The notes under the pieces are model-generated. The model did no database searches. It saw nothing but the letters and a program-made list of their open reading frames with translations, and was not told the DNA's origin. Source: Uranotaenia lowii (taxonomy: Eukaryota > Arthropoda > Insecta > Diptera > Culicidae). From it: DNA of 64,000 nt. Of this stretch, positions 1 through 12,154 are shown in pieces; the first letter of the stretch is position 1; every line of letters starts with the position of its first letter. The position numbers and the translations under genes are program-made. The stretch covers positions 137,590,409 to 137,654,408 of the forward strand of contig NC_073691.1 in the NCBI RefSeq assembly GCF_029784155.1, read 5' to 3'.

Positions 1-568
1 CAACGTAGAAAAAATAACAACAATTTCTTCACCGCTACCATGTCCACTGCTGTTAGCTATTTTGGACTCTTTTTTCTTGAAAAAGGATGCGTTCAAAGAA
101 GAGGTGTCAAGTGGTGTCGTCAAAAGATCAGAACACCGCGCAAACCAAAAAACAGGATTTTTAAGGATACCAGTAGATTGGTGGAAATGAAATGCAGCTC
201 TTCTGATATTGCATACATTAAGGCGATTTAGCGGTGCAGTATACGCCTTAATTTATGCAACAGAAGAGATAAGAAGTTAGGTGGCTTGTAGTTTATACCG
301 AAAAACACTGTTCAAATATCTTCTGAAACGAAGATTACCAATTGGTTTAAGAGGTTAAACTGTTTTATTACAAAATTAATTGCAATTAAGATCAGGATGG
401 CTTCTAGAAAATCAGTACACCTCTGATACCTTTGATTCGGAGAGCAGCATCTTTTCTCGTGAACGTACCAAGAGAGAAGGGAGAAGGGAATTCTCTTCAT
501 CAGCGGATGCGAATGCTCTCGCTCACTTTTATGTGTTGACAATCTCACTCTTGATTTCAGTTTGAAAT
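1..568. other. Unassigned AT-rich sequence
   Basis: No gene, RNA or repeat boundary is recognisable here. Short open frames exist on both strands but lack coding character or familiar motifs. It may be ordinary intronic or intergenic DNA left of the inverted-repeat element that begins near 569. Confidence 0.4.
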
Positions 569-799
569 ATATCTCCCGCACAGGTTGCCCGATCAGGAGG
601 GAAAAACTAAATTCTATCAAGATGAGATATTTTGATACTAATTTTTTCCTATCTAAATGAGTTATTATTCAGTACTCGTAGGATGTTAAAATATCTCAAA
701 TTATATCAAAAAATCTATGCGATCATAGCTAAATTATATCAATTTTAGATATGCTCCTTTCAAGATTATATCTCATCCAGATAGCATAGTTTGATATTG

Positions 800-1225
800 A
801 TAACGATGCTTCGTCAGATACGCTCTACGCCAGCTACCTTGGAACGACGCCCTTGAACTTCCGCCTTACGAACAACGTTGCTTGCTACTTAATCTACCGA
901 CGCTGGCATCAAGGCGCGTATTCTTACAACGACTCTTCATTTTCGATATCTTACAGAATAACGTGGATTGTCCAGAACTGTTATCACTTCTACCGTTTAA
1001 TGCTCCTCTGAGGACTACCCGATCCCAGGAATTGCTGAGACTCTCTCATCGTCGAACTCAATACGGTCAAAACAACCCTTTAGATGTATGTTGTGTTAGA
1101 TTTAATGAAGTTGCTAGTGAATTTGATTTTAATATTTCGAAATCTGTTTTCAAATCAAGAATAGGATAGTTTAATCTCTGTAAATAATTGGAAGCATCTG
1201 CAAAGATTGTTAAAAATAAATAATA
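800..1225 (+). pseudogene. 3' end of a dead non-LTR retrotransposon
   Basis: An open frame from about 803 to 1169 translates without stops into the C-terminal tail typical of Jockey/I-group reverse-transcriptase ORFs. It has an LPW...LPPYEQR segment, then L-R-RR-TQYG and FDFN near the end, followed by a stop, a 3' untranslated stretch and an A-rich tail (about 1210-1225). Endonuclease and reverse transcriptase are absent, so this is a 5'-truncated, dead-on-arrival insertion. It interrupts the left arm of the surrounding inverted-repeat element, because the right arm runs across the equivalent point without it. The clade call rests on style of sequence only. Confidence 0.65.
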
Positions 1226-1647
1226 CCTATCAAAATTATAACTTATCAAGATATGAGTGCTTCGAGAAAAATTTCTAGTGGAAAGTCAATAAACCACATT
1301 ATATGCTAAAACCAGGCTCCATTTTTGATTTCCCAAAAATTGGATTCAATATTATGAATCTGTTGAGCGAAACTCATTAATGCACGGTTTGGGCCATTGA
1401 CTTCGATGTCCGTGTTTCAGAAAAAGTTGCACGTATATCAAAATATGATATAATCATTTTATTTTAGGACAATCCGAAAAAAATCTTTATCATTGAAAAG
1501 GAGCTCAACCCGATTCAAGTCTGTCAATCAGAATAAGATATAAATCTGATTGGAGAAACTTAAAATCGAAAATTTGGAGTATGGGAGAGTGGGGAAACAT
1601 GGGCCACTTTTTTTCGTTGTTCCACAACTTTCTTTATTATAAAAGAC

Positions 1648-3273
1648 TAGCTGATTTTACCCGGCCTTGCTCGGGTTCGCATAAAATATAAAACAAAATG
1701 AGTCGTTGAACTTTTCGAAATTTTGGAAGCTTTGTATTCATCATTTGATATAAGAAATTTTGCCAATTTTAGGCCATGTGAGCTATGTAAGTTTTGTTAG
1801 TCTGTTTTATGTTTTGATTAAGATTATTTATTGTTTTTCTCGTGTTCATAATTTAAAAAAAAATTGTTTGTATTTAAAGAAATTTAAAACTATTTCCCTA
1901 GAATGCTTGTTTATCCTATCATAACAAACATTTTTTTCTCCCATCATTTCTAAGGAAGCTCGAATAGCATTTATCTGATATCTTCAGCTGATAAAACTGT
2001 TTTTTTCACTTTCACATCCCCCATTCAATAAAAACTTCTTTTGGAAATCATTCTACTTTTCAAGTTACATGTTCTCCCTGTACAATGGTATATTCAAGTT
2101 TTAGTTACTTAGAAATTTTCAAAAAAGACTTTCGAATCTTGTTGAATTATGTTCAAAACTCACCTTGCATGTTTTCAATTGTATGTGTGCTTTTAAAATC
2201 ACACTGCTTTATGAGTACTTGTTCTTAAACGTTAAAAGTTCCACTAATAGTTTTTTGAAGTTATCGAGAACAAACTATCTCTGAACCGAAGTTACCATTA
2301 TAATGCTATGAAATAGATTTTATTTGAGTTATATTTCAATGTTTCCATTGTTGGAAAAATCATCCCATTAATTATAGTGAAAAGTGATCAATGTTGCCAA
2401 GTCACATTGATGGCCAAAAATGACTAAAAAGTTAAAAATTTGCCAATTAAATTGAATTGTATAAAACTCAAAACCTTAGATTTAATTTCTTAATCAATTT
2501 TCTAAACCCCCGTCTGAATTCCTCGAAGGCTGTCTAAGAGGCTGAAAGCTGAATCTAATAAATTTTTCTTTCTCTATGAAAAATCCCATAAATACTAAAA
2601 TGGTTGGCTCTTAAAAGCTGGAATTTATGAAAATCAGTTCATAAGATTTTCAACACTCAGCCCAAAAAGTTGTTCAGCTCAGTCAATTCATTGTTCACTG
2701 TTCAGTTCACTGTATGTTTTTGTAGACCTTCAAAGCCCCCCAGCGGCGGTAAAGAGCTTTGATAAAAACTATGTACAATTCTTGTCAGTATCTATATTCA
2801 GACTAGTTAGATTTTTCAATTCAAAATGTAGGCATATTATGGCATCCAAATATCTCGTATCGGTTTCACGTGCTTTGAAGTAGAATGACAAAAAACACCC
2901 GCCAAAATTTTTCCTTTCAAATTTTGAATGCTCAGCAAGCTTTGATTTGCTTTCCAGTACACGTGAACTTTGGATGGTCGTTTCTAATGCCTGGCCCATG
3001 GTGATGGTGAAAACAATCCCGCCAAAGGAAACGAAAATCTGTCGACAAAACGGTGCCATGACTTTTGGTTCGTGGGAATAAAATAGAACGTTGTATGGGA
3101 GGGTCCCTTTTCTTAGGTGGGAGGGGCTCAAAACTATTACTAAAACCTTACCCTGGTTCAACTACATCTCTGTACCAAATTTCAGGCTGATCGGTTCAGC
3201 GGTGTGGATTTGTATAAGGTGCATACAAACAAACAAACATATATAGTCCAACTCATCTTTATATATTAGATAG
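1648..3273. repeat. Repeat bounded by CTAGCTGA and TATATATTAGATAG
   Basis: It starts with ACTAGCTGATTTTACCCGG and ends with CTTTATATATTAGATAG at 3257-3273. The last ~300 bases are an inverted relative of 17297-17580: both contain GTTTGTTTG(T/C)ATG-like, ACAAATCCACACC and CGATCA blocks and the GGAAACGAAAATC block. A second terminus, CTTTATATATTAGATAG, occurs at 5158-5175, suggesting tandem or nested copies. The 130-codon open frame on the minus strand at 2769-3161 lies within this repeat and has no recognisable domain. Confidence 0.5.
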
Positions 3274-5757
3274 CTTAGCTTAGCTTATTTGACTACTCAT
3301 ATCCACCTTAAATCATTGAACTCGAAATGCTATTTAATTGTTTCAGAGGATGGTAATGCTATTTTATTACGTACTTAAAAAAAAGATGACTTTTTTGTTA
3401 TTTTTTATCAATTCATGCGCATTTCGAATTCCATGATCGCTGGCGTGGCTAAGCAGAACAAGTTCCACGTCGCCAATGGTTGCTACTCCGTGATTAATCG
3501 AGGCCATCAATTTTGCACAAAGTCCAAAAGAATGGTGCTTGGGATTAGCAGTTCATTCTCAATGTACAAAACTCATGCTCTCCGTTTTTGAAATGATTAA
3601 TAACGGCGCCGGCCACGTCCTAGTAGTCAATGGGGAAAAAGGAAGGAATGTTAGTTTGATACTCTTTAGGTTCAACCAGCAACTTCATGCTCCTGCATAC
3701 TCCAAAAATAATTTCGAAATAGTCAGAACCAGAAATAAGTAAGTATCACCAACTATGGAAACCGTCTGTACGTCTGCGAATCTATATTCAAGTATCAAAG
3801 GAAGGGGTTGTGTTAGTTGGAAAAAGGTAAAGATCAGGATCCATTTTGGTCAATGGTGCGATCGTAGTTTCCTACACCTTCTATGCTCCTAGACATTTCA
3901 TAAGGAAACTCCTACTTCTACGAGGCATTCGATAAACGTTAAATAAATATATATTGAGTTAAGTATTGAAAGCAAATTATTACCATCCACATTTCATCTC
4001 TATCAAACTAGCTATTTTCCCTAACAGCGATCCCTGTTAAATCAAAGAATTATCAAAAGGCTTTTATGGTTGAAAAAAAAAAAAAAAAAACAATTCAAAA
4101 GGAATGTATTTTTCACAGTATGCCGACAAAAACTTCTCAAACTATTTTTCGTGATTAATACCATTTTGAAAATTCTTCAATTCTTCCTTCTCTTTGCCTC
4201 TTTTTTAGCTTCATTGCATGTACTAAATAATGTTCAAATTTATGTTGATAGTAAATTATTTCAAAATAAAAAGTAGTTTTGCATCATGGATCAACTTAGA
4301 GAAGCCTTGTTTTAAAAACTTTAATTTGATACTGAGGTATCAACAATGTCAGTTTGAAATAAAATCAGGAAATCTTTAAGATACACTTAATTTAAATACG
4401 AATGTTGCATTGTTTCAAAAATAAAACTGAAAAGTCAAACAGCAATAAAAAACAAAAGTGATAAATGGAACGGGCTCACCAAAAATGTTATAAAAGCTGC
4501 TAATTGTTGATCTGAAGGTCCTCCTGAGAACACTGGTCCTTGAATCCACGAAGGAGTCCATTTTTAGAAGCTCCGAAGGTGATGGTGGTCACTGAACTGG
4601 TTCCATCCGTCTAGATTAACCTATCACTTGATCAATTTCAATCTTCCGGATTTTAAAAATTGTTAGCACTTTTTCAGTTAAGCTTAGCAGGCCACCAAAA
4701 AAAAACCACTCCCACCGGGCGCTGGAATTTGAGTTTTTTTTTCTCTCCTACCACATGTTTCTTACTGTCACAAAACGCACAATCAGGAAACTTTTCAATA
4801 ATATGTGGAAAGTTTCCCTTTTTATCACTATTTGAAAAGAAACTTAACTGGATCCGCGATTCAAATCGACTGAAATTCGTATATTTTTCACAATTGCAGA
4901 ACGTGCATTTTCTTCTCAGATCTACACAAATGCAAGTTAGAATCCAGTAGCTGTAGTCATAGCTGTGATACGTATAAAAATATATTCACATTGAACAAAA
5001 AGGCCGATCAAAACTCGATTGATGTAAAAGAATTCACTGCAACTTATTGAAACTTGGTCAATGAAAAAATATATTTCGAGGAATCACGAAGCAAAACGCG
5101 ACCACGGAAAAACATGCGACCGTACTCGAGCAAGGCCAACTTTGTCTCTCCAACTCATCTTTATATATTAGATAGAATGAAAACAAAAAATGGTATGGTT
5201 TTCTACATTTTCAAGGTATCATAAGGTAATTTTTTAAATTTTTAATGAGTTATTTTCCCCAAATTCTGACTGTTTGAAAAAAAGTAATATTTTTTGGATT
5301 TTGAAAAATGATGGGAAATCATGGGCCACCAAATCCAAATTGACCAAATCAAATGCAATGTTTATGAGTTGACCCAAACTGTGATTTCCTAATTCATTTC
5401 GTTATTTAAAAGCAATTTCAGATGATGAAATAAAAAAGAGAGCTGTGTATGATCGCATAGATTCCAAAACCTAGCTCGCGAACGTTTTGGCAAAATTTCT
5501 TATATAGGATGGACAAAATATTTTTCATAACTCTTTAATTGGCATAAAAAAAAAACTTGGCAGATAGGTGAAACGTATTTTAAGTTCTGAATGTATATAA
5601 AAACATAAAAATATAGGTGATTCAAGATGTGTGGCCCACGATTCTCCACAAGCTATGATTTGCAAATTGGTTGCGTTTGTGTGGCCTATTGATGTTTCAT
5701 CAAAAATTCCTTTTTTACGTGAAAGATCATGACAAAACTAAGATCATAAGCGTATGA
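3274..5757. other. Unassigned AT-rich sequence within the nest
   Basis: There is no confident gene. Around 3415-3742 base composition rises and two overlapping frames look vaguely protein-like, but neither matches a family I know and no single frame spans the block. A 4070-4090 A-run and several T-runs are present. The segment 5110-5175 repeats the terminus of the 1648-3273 element. Confidence 0.35.
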
Positions 5758-6572
5758 GCATATTTTTGTTATGCACTTTAGGTTCCCCATCGATGAAATT
5801 AGCGGGTGTTTTTTTAATTATGTAAGTAAATTTTTCTAAACTTTTTTAGCTTGATAAATAAAAGAAGCATATGATGCGTATTTCAGTCAACTTCATATAG
5901 AAAAATATGCTTACGCAAAGCGACGACGATGACAGTTGGTTTGAGATTTTTATCTCAACACAGATCTGAGATATTAAAAGTGGCCCACGTTTCACCATGG
6001 CCCACGATACCCCACTCTCCCCTACTTAATTATAACTGAATCAGATGTAAATATATTGGTGAGATACGTTTGTGTTATTATTTTGATATGCTCTCCTGAT
6101 CGGGTGGGGGGAGCAGACGAAAAAAAAAAATTGCACTCTCTTTCACTGGACAAGCTGAACTGAGGAGTTTTGCCATCCATGATCATGAGTTTCGCTCAAC
6201 AGATCCATTAATTGAATCCTATTTTTGGGAAACCAAAAATGGATCATGGTTTTAGCCAATAATGTGATTTATCGACATTCCACTAGATAATTTTCTCGAA
6301 GCATTCATATCTTGATAAGTTATAATTTTGATAGGATTTGTTCTGCCCAATATCAAACTATGCTATCTTAACGAGATATAATCTTGATAGGAGCATATCA
6401 AAAACTGATATAATTGAGCTATGATCGTATAGATTTTTTTGATATAATTTGAGATATTTTAACATCCTACGAGTACTGAATTATAACTCATTTAGATAGA
6501 AAAAAATAGGTATCAAAATATCTCATTTTGATATAATTTTGTTTTTCCCTTCTGATCGGGTCCGGGAGGTAT

Positions 6573-7309
6573 CATCTGCAATTAAACGGTTTCAGCAACA
6601 TAGCTTGAAAATAAATTTGAACTCGAATTTATCAAAATTTGGTCGGACAGTATCCTTAACGTAGTGCAAAACATTCACAAAAATATGTTCTTATCAGAGC
6701 AGCTGAAGAGTTCAAAACTTAAATCAAAATTGAATTTCGTTGGGAAAATCCCAAAAAACTTTGTTTGTTTATGCAAGAAGTATTAAATAAGTAATTTGAG
6801 GATTTTCTTATCTAATTCAATCATTATTACTCGCCGAAAGTTGGCAGTTCCCAAAAAAAATCGAATTTCTTAAACAATTTGTATTTACCTCCATGTAAAT
6901 CATCACTAGCTATCATCGCCCTTTTGTTAGTTCCTTAACTGAAATTTAGCTAGCGCTGCATGTGAAATAGTTTTGCTGCAAATCGTCAATAGGGCAGACT
7001 CGATAAAATATAGAGATACTTTTGATTTGTTTGTTGAAAAATTAATAGGGAAGAGTGGAGTATCGAGGGCAATGACTTAACGTGGGCAACCGCAATATCT
7101 TAGATGTTAACTGTTAACGTATTAAGTTGCTCTGCGTGTGAATAAAATCAATAAATCATACATTTTTTTTCAAGCGCCCGCAAATTTCACCGGTGGAAAA
7201 TTTAATGTACAAACCAAAACAAAAAATTAACTTCAAAATTTGAGTATTATATTTGTCATTTTTTGTTAAGTATCGTTGCGCTTATGTTATTACACCAATA
7301 TAATTTTTA
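6573..7309. other. No recognisable feature
   Basis: AT-rich sequence with scattered homopolymer runs; nothing identifiable on either strand. Confidence 0.35.
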
Positions 7310-7470
7310 TGAAATTTCCTTTCTGGTGAAAATATATTTATTGCGAAAATTTGCAGTTAATATATTCAAAATCCAGTGCATAGTTGACTTATGTGCAAAT
7401 CTTGGGCTCGAACTCGTGAATATCGATTCAGAAGGCAACTGATTTGCCAACTGAGCTATACCACAAGCCC
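7310..7470 (-). repeat. tRNA-derived SINE
   Basis: The complement strand contains a tRNA-like head. An A-box-like TAGCTCAGTTGG lies at 7447-7458 and a B-box-like GAGTTCGAGCCC at 7404-7415, with the spacing of an RNA polymerase III internal promoter. A ~90-base tRNA-unrelated AT-rich body follows toward 7310. The head does not fold into a complete cloverleaf with a clean anticodon arm, so it is called a SINE rather than a functional tRNA gene. A second, truncated copy of the B-box end occurs at 32009-32036. Confidence 0.7.
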
Positions 7471-7922
7471 AAACCAAAAAATGCTTATAAGAAGTGTATT
7501 CGAAAAAAAGCAACATTTGGATGAAAATCGATGAAATTTTCAGTGAAATTTACCTTACCTTACCTTAACTCTGCATCATTAATAAATACATGCAAATTAT
7601 CAACACAATGAATCTTATTTCATCAAAGAGGTTAACATTTTCGGTCATGGGAACACCAACAAACTACAGGCAAAATGGACCCGAAATGGATATTTTGCAA
7701 ACAGCTTTGGAGGTTTATTTTTTTGTTTGGATTTTCTGAAGAATCGGCCATATCGGTAATAAGTGATGTCCATTTTAGTGAGAACTTTTCAAGATTATGA
7801 AATTTTTAAGACGGATAGAAAATAAGACAACAATGAAGATGGTGAAAATCAGCGAGAATAATTTTATTTAGAAGCATTATTATAATGTACTAAATTTTTT
7901 TTAAGCACGGGTCAAGTACTAT

Positions 7923-8338
7923 TACCGAAACCTGGGGGAACTTTGATCACCGGGGTAACTTTAATCAACATGGAATTTTTGCAGATAATCATCATTAATT
8001 AAGTCTGAAGTTGAAACATCTGAAAACTGTTTTCTACGTTTGAAAGGAACATAGGAACAGTGTGAGGACCAAGGGAAATGAAGGTAAAATTTCATTTGTT
8101 TTTTAAACCAAAAAGTATTGAAACAAGTTTATAATTTTTGCCCCTAAATGTATGCAGCAGCATTGTCCATATTTGTTTTTGAAATGTCGTTTGAATATTC
8201 TGCTATCAATGATCATGTTTTATACTCCTTTCCTCAGTTAGTATGTTAAAACTTTTTAGTGTTGCAAAAATGCAACCCCTTCCAAAATATTCGAAAATAA
8301 AATATAAAAATTGGTCAATGTTCCCCCAGTTTACGGTA
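7923..8338. mobile_element. MITE, TACCGTAA family, short copy
   Basis: Termini are TACCGAAACCTGGGGGAAC at the left and the inverse of TACCGTAAACTGGGGGAAC at the right, both followed by an A/TTTGA motif. The left end also carries GATCACCGGGGTAAC, shared with copies at 25448-26370 and 60157-61098. This copy is about 416 bases against about 930 for the other two, so it appears internally deleted. It encodes nothing. Confidence 0.65.
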
Positions 8339-10070
8339 CGTGGTAGATTCAGATAAAGTTGAATCTATAACATCTAGCAATGGATGTTTCTGAAAAATTT
8401 CATAATCAAAATTGACCAAAAACTGACCAGTGTAGAATTTCATCTCCATTGGGCTTGATTTAGGGGTGCCTCTAAGTGCTCAAAGTTTTTTTTTACCCTC
8501 TAAAATCACGTAACATGAGGACCAATGGAAATAGGAAAAATCTATATTTAAATGTTGATACCAAAAGAATTGAAAATTCATAAAACTTCAAAATCCGAAA
8601 TAAAATGTTTTGTTAAAAATCGTCTTCAGAATTTAAGAAATCACAAAAACGGGACCAAAATAAACCCGGGATTCCTTATCCTAATCCCAGCCAAACATAA
8701 CTTTATAGTAACTCTCGACATGCTTCATACACTTCAGCAACGACATGAACATCAGCACCTCCGCATAGGGAAGTTCTTACTAAAAGAATCAAGTTGGCGT
8801 GTTTTGTCGAGAAATTTCTTGATTTGAGAAATCAACGGCCTTGCTTTGATTTTTAACGCAGTGAAAATACTAAATGGTGGCTTAATTTTGAACGCCTCCA
8901 GATGGTTCCATACTTTGAAAATTTTAAATGCAAAATATTTGTGGCACATGAGACGAAGTGGCATCTTGCAGATGAGGAATTTCTAGGCTGGGTCAGTCGA
9001 AGAAAAGTAGTCTGTCATCATGCCACTTCTTGAGCTACCGTTTTTCGGCGTTCATTGAGGAGGATTACAACATCGAGAGAAGATGGCTTTCGGTTAGGTT
9101 GCAGATGGGCTATGTTTTGGTGCTCGCGTTGTTTGATTGATTACTTATTTATTTTGCATTTAAAATTTTTAGAAACTTTCTGAGTACTTCAAAATTAATT
9201 CAAGAGTAGTGCAAGTCAATTTCAATAATCAACTTTCAACGCATAAGCCCTGTGAGGAAAAATGCAAAAAATCAAGGAGGCTTCAAACGATGAGGAGCAA
9301 AAATCGTGGCTCCAGAGAGTAATTGAAGCTGCCAGAAAGAGTTCCAGTATTCCATTTGCGTTCTCGTAATCACTGGATGTGTTAAGCAACTCAAAAAGAA
9401 CTATCTCATGTGAATCTGAAGATGTTGGAATAGAAACTCTTACATTTACATATAGTCGTGGCTCCAGAGAGAGACAATATTTGTGATAATTTTCAATCGT
9501 TCAAAATGGAAGCAAAACTGTTTGTTGACAAAAATCGAAGATGTCAATAATCTAAAAAAACGTCAAAAATAAAGTAGGTACTTAAAGGAAAATAAATCGA
9601 CTGTTCTATAAGAGATTTGAGGGTAAAAAAATAAAAATAGTCATGATCATGACTGAGCGCACCATATAATTTTCTGATTGTTGGAAGCCTCGTGTATAGC
9701 CTATGAAGTTCTTCTAATTCATCACCTATCACCTTTTCTCTTCATCATCTTTTTAGAGCGAAATTCAAAAAACAGTTTTATTTCCACATTTGCCAAAATT
9801 AACACAACCATAATAGTTAGTTCAGTAATTTCTAATTGAAGTCAATGTGTAAGGAATACAATTAAAGCATTTAGTACATTGACTCAAATAAGGGTTTCCC
9901 TCATAAAATTGTGAAATGATTGAGAGTTAATTTACTGTGTGATGCCTTCTGTTGTGCGTTCAAACCCCGATCAAAAACTAAAATTTTCCGGAGCACTTTT
10001 AATACCTATTCAAGAGCAATACCTAAATATATAATGACAGTCTGAGGACCAAATCGATCAGATGTGTCAC
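8339..10070. other. Probable intron or intergenic sequence
   Basis: No exon, RNA gene or repeat boundary could be recognised. By position it lies downstream of the receptor exon at 10133-10616 (minus strand), so it is probably intron. The small open frames here lack transmembrane segments or motifs expected of receptor exon 2. Confidence 0.35.
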
Positions 10071-10126
10071 TTATATAGAAAGGGAGAGCTCAGTGAATGT
10101 ATGGCTGTAATAAAAGGAAATGAACC

Positions 10127-10132
10127 ACTTAC
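10127..10132 (-). promoter_or_regulatory. Splice donor of the receptor exon
   Basis: The minus strand reads G|GTAAGT immediately after the TTC of F161, a consensus 5' splice site. Reading on past it gives sequence unlike the receptor family (KWFISFYYS...) and then a stop, while up to the junction the family match is unbroken. This fixes the exon boundary. Confidence 0.8.
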
Positions 10133-10616
10133 CGAACAGAAGAAGCAAGAAGTCCGACACCGCCAGATTGAACAAATAGTAGTTGGTGGCCGTGTGCATG
10201 GACCGGTTCTTGGCTATCACAATGCAGATTGCCAAATTCCCCACGATGCCTGCCACAAAAATGAAGCAGTAGAATATGGTAATGGGCAGAATGACACATA
10301 TTGGGTTGGCGCCAAAATTGTCATAACTTAGTCCGGCGGAACTTGTTGGGCTGCCACCCACGACGAGTCCCAGCCCCGCCTCACTTCCGGTGGTCAAAGA
10401 TGACGATGATGTGTTGGACGGTGAGCTGCTGGCCAGGAGGAAAGTCGAGGACACTCCAAACAGGTCCCTAGTATCCTCCTCGTTGCCGGCGTCGTCGTTG
10501 GTTCCATTGATGCCGGGATGATGTCGGGGAACGGCTGCAGTGACCATGGCCATGAATTCGAGTGTTCCATTGGTGAGAGGTTGGGATATTTCAGTTGATA
10601 GAAAACGCTCCATCAT
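10133..10616 (-). CDS. Pyrokinin/CAPA-type neuropeptide receptor, first coding exon
   Basis: This exon encodes the N-terminus of a rhodopsin-family G-protein-coupled receptor, about 161 residues before the splice junction. Residues 1-103 form a Ser/Thr/Gly-rich extracellular domain with three N-glycosylation sequons (N16, N37, N68). Transmembrane segment 1 spans about 107-134 and includes the conserved G126-N127. The short intracellular loop [14 protein letters not shown] and the start of segment 2, LAVSD with the conserved D155, follow. HTATNYYLF...LAVSD is characteristic of insect receptors for PRXamide peptides (pyrokinins, CAPA), which act at the plasma membrane through heterotrimeric G proteins. 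The first of two adjacent ATGs (10614-10616) was chosen as start. The frame runs to a GTAAGT donor with codon 162 split after its first base. Later exons are not visible in the window. Assignment between pyrokinin-1, pyrokinin-2 and CAPA receptor cannot be settled from this exon. Confidence 0.82.
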
Positions 10617-11343
10617 GGCGAACTGTCTGCGGTGTCGTTTTTTTTCCGTGTCCCAAAACGGTCCTCAATCTGTGTCAATTTTTATTTTCTCAACTAGAAT
10701 CATCCGGTCCAGCGCATGGGAGAAGATGCTGCAAGATGAATAACGAAAAAGCAAAATAAGTTTGGATTGATATGCGATGATGCGGAAATCAAATTTTATG
10801 ATTTGGCTATAAAAATCTGAACCGTCATCTTTTCTAAGATTGTTTTCAAAGTGGTTATTTAAACTTTTTTCCAACCGATTTAAGCATTGTAGAGTCGTTA
10901 AAGGGAGTGGTAGGATTTTATCCACAAGAAATCATAAAGGTGGGAAGGTACATTCTTCACCCGTAAAGATTTGTTTTTAAATGTTTCTTCTTTTTAAGAT
11001 CTGATATATAAGGAAAACATCATAAACATAAAAAGTTATTCGTCAGCAAGAGTGCTTATTTGCAATTCGATAAGACGGGACTTGTTTACTGAAATGTGTT
11101 TTGTTATAATGGAACGTTTTTCTTATGAACGTTTTTAATGTTCCATGTAATCTATCTTTCTATTTTCTTCGTTGAAACTCAACCTTCAAAGCATAAAGAT
11201 TTTCTCTTCCAATTTCATCGTGAAATTTTTCAATATTAAAAAACAACAAAGGAATGATAGGGGCTTCACCATTGTTCAGCGCAAAGTATAAATAAATCTA
11301 GTTATTTGCTTGTTTCCATTTTTTTATTGCCGGTTAGCCGCTG
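10617..11343. other. Upstream region of the receptor exon
   Basis: It lies 5' of the receptor start codon on the minus strand and should contain 5' untranslated sequence or an upstream intron. A possible splice acceptor (CACAG on the minus strand near 10670) was noticed but cannot be confirmed. No TATA box or transcription start can be placed. Confidence 0.35.
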
Positions 11344-12154
11344 AGACGACAAAGAGAGTTTCAAGCAAAACCCTAACCTCTCCCTCCGAGATGCCGCAAA
11401 TAAGCTGGGTGTATCGTCTACAACCGTGCATCGAGCCAAAAAACGAGCCGGACTATCGACTTACAAGAAGGTTGTGACTCCAAATCGCGATGATAAACAA
11501 AATACGACGGCCAAAGCCCGATCCCGGAGGCTGTACACGACGATGCTGACGAAGTTTGACTGCGTGGTAATGGACGACGAAACCTACGTCAAAGCCGACT
11601 ACAAGCAGCTTCCGGGACAGGAGTTTTATACGGCAAAAGGGAGGGGAAAGGTAGCATATATTTTCAAGCACATGATATTGTCAAAGTTCGCGAAGAAATA
11701 TCTGGTTCAGCAAGCCATCTGTACCTGTGGCTTGGAAAGCAGCATTTTCATAGCTTCCGGGACTGTCAACCAAAAAATTTACGTGAAAGAATGTTTGAAT
11801 AAACGTCTGCTACCTTTCCTGAAGAAATACGGTTGTTCCGTACTGCTTTGGCCGGATTTGGCATCTTGCCATTACGGTAAAAAGGTCATGGAGTGGTACG
11901 CTGCCAACAACGTGCAGGTGGTTCTCAAGGACAAGAACCCTCCCAACACGCAAGAGCTCCGCCCAATTGAGAAATACTGGGCTATTGTCGAGCGGAACCT
12001 AAAGAAGACCAAAAAAACTGCTAAGAACGAGCAGCAGTTCAAGGCAAACTGGCTTTTTGCGGCGAAGAAGGTGGACAAGGTGGCTGTACAAAATCTGATG
12101 GCAGGGGTTAAGCGTAAGGCCCGGCAATTCGGATTTGGAAAAACGAAAGCCTAA
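11344..12154 (+). CDS. Mariner-type DD37E transposase, N-terminally truncated
   Basis: Transposase of the Tc1/mariner superfamily, which cuts and pastes its element through a DDE catalytic domain. An uninterrupted frame begins after a stop at 11341-11343 with a helix-turn-helix-like stretch (SLRDAANKLGVSSTTVHRA). It continues through the first catalytic Asp (MDDETYVKAD, about 11570-11600), the second (WPDLASCHY, about 11850-11873) and the Glu (RPIEKYW, about 11961-11981). There are 37 residues between the second Asp and the Glu, the DD37E spacing described from mosquitoes. No ATG for a full-length N-terminus exists, so the first DNA-binding helix bundle is lost, and the 5' terminal repeat was not found. 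The catalytic core has no frameshift. A relative lies at 34738-35396. Confidence 0.85.

Larger units (their letters stand above)
1583..6024. repeat. Inner inverted-repeat element with GGAGAGTGGGG termini
   Basis: The left end reads GGGAGAGTGGGGAAAC followed by ATGGGCCAC. The right end, read inward, gives GGGGAGAGTGGGGTATC followed by GTGGGCCATGG. The motif GGCCCAC recurs inside, near 5320, 5632, 5980 and 5998. A separate copy of the right part (about 5757-6030) lies at 35552-35797. No protein is encoded. It sits inside the larger inverted repeat at 569-6572 and itself contains the repeat at 1648-3273. Confidence 0.5.
569..6572. mobile_element. Composite long inverted-repeat element
   Basis: The left arm (569-806, continuing 1226 to about 1570) and the right arm (about 6040-6572) are imperfect reverse complements. 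Shared landmarks are ATA(T/C)CTCCCG at the outer edge, CCCGATCAG(G/A)AGGG at 588 and at 6547-6560, a tract rich in GATATAAT, and a block ending GAGCGAAACTC at 1362-1373 and its inverse near 6187. No transposase is readable inside. The interior is occupied by at least two other repeats, so this looks like an old non-autonomous DNA element used repeatedly as a landing site. No target-site duplication could be defined. Confidence 0.6.

Noticed and set aside
2769..3161. 130-codon minus-strand open frame as a gene
   Set aside because: It lies in a dispersed repeat found again at 17297-17580, where the frame is not maintained; no motif.
7404..7470. Functional tRNA gene
   Set aside because: Promoter boxes are present but no full cloverleaf forms, and a truncated copy exists at 32009-32036, which fits a SINE.
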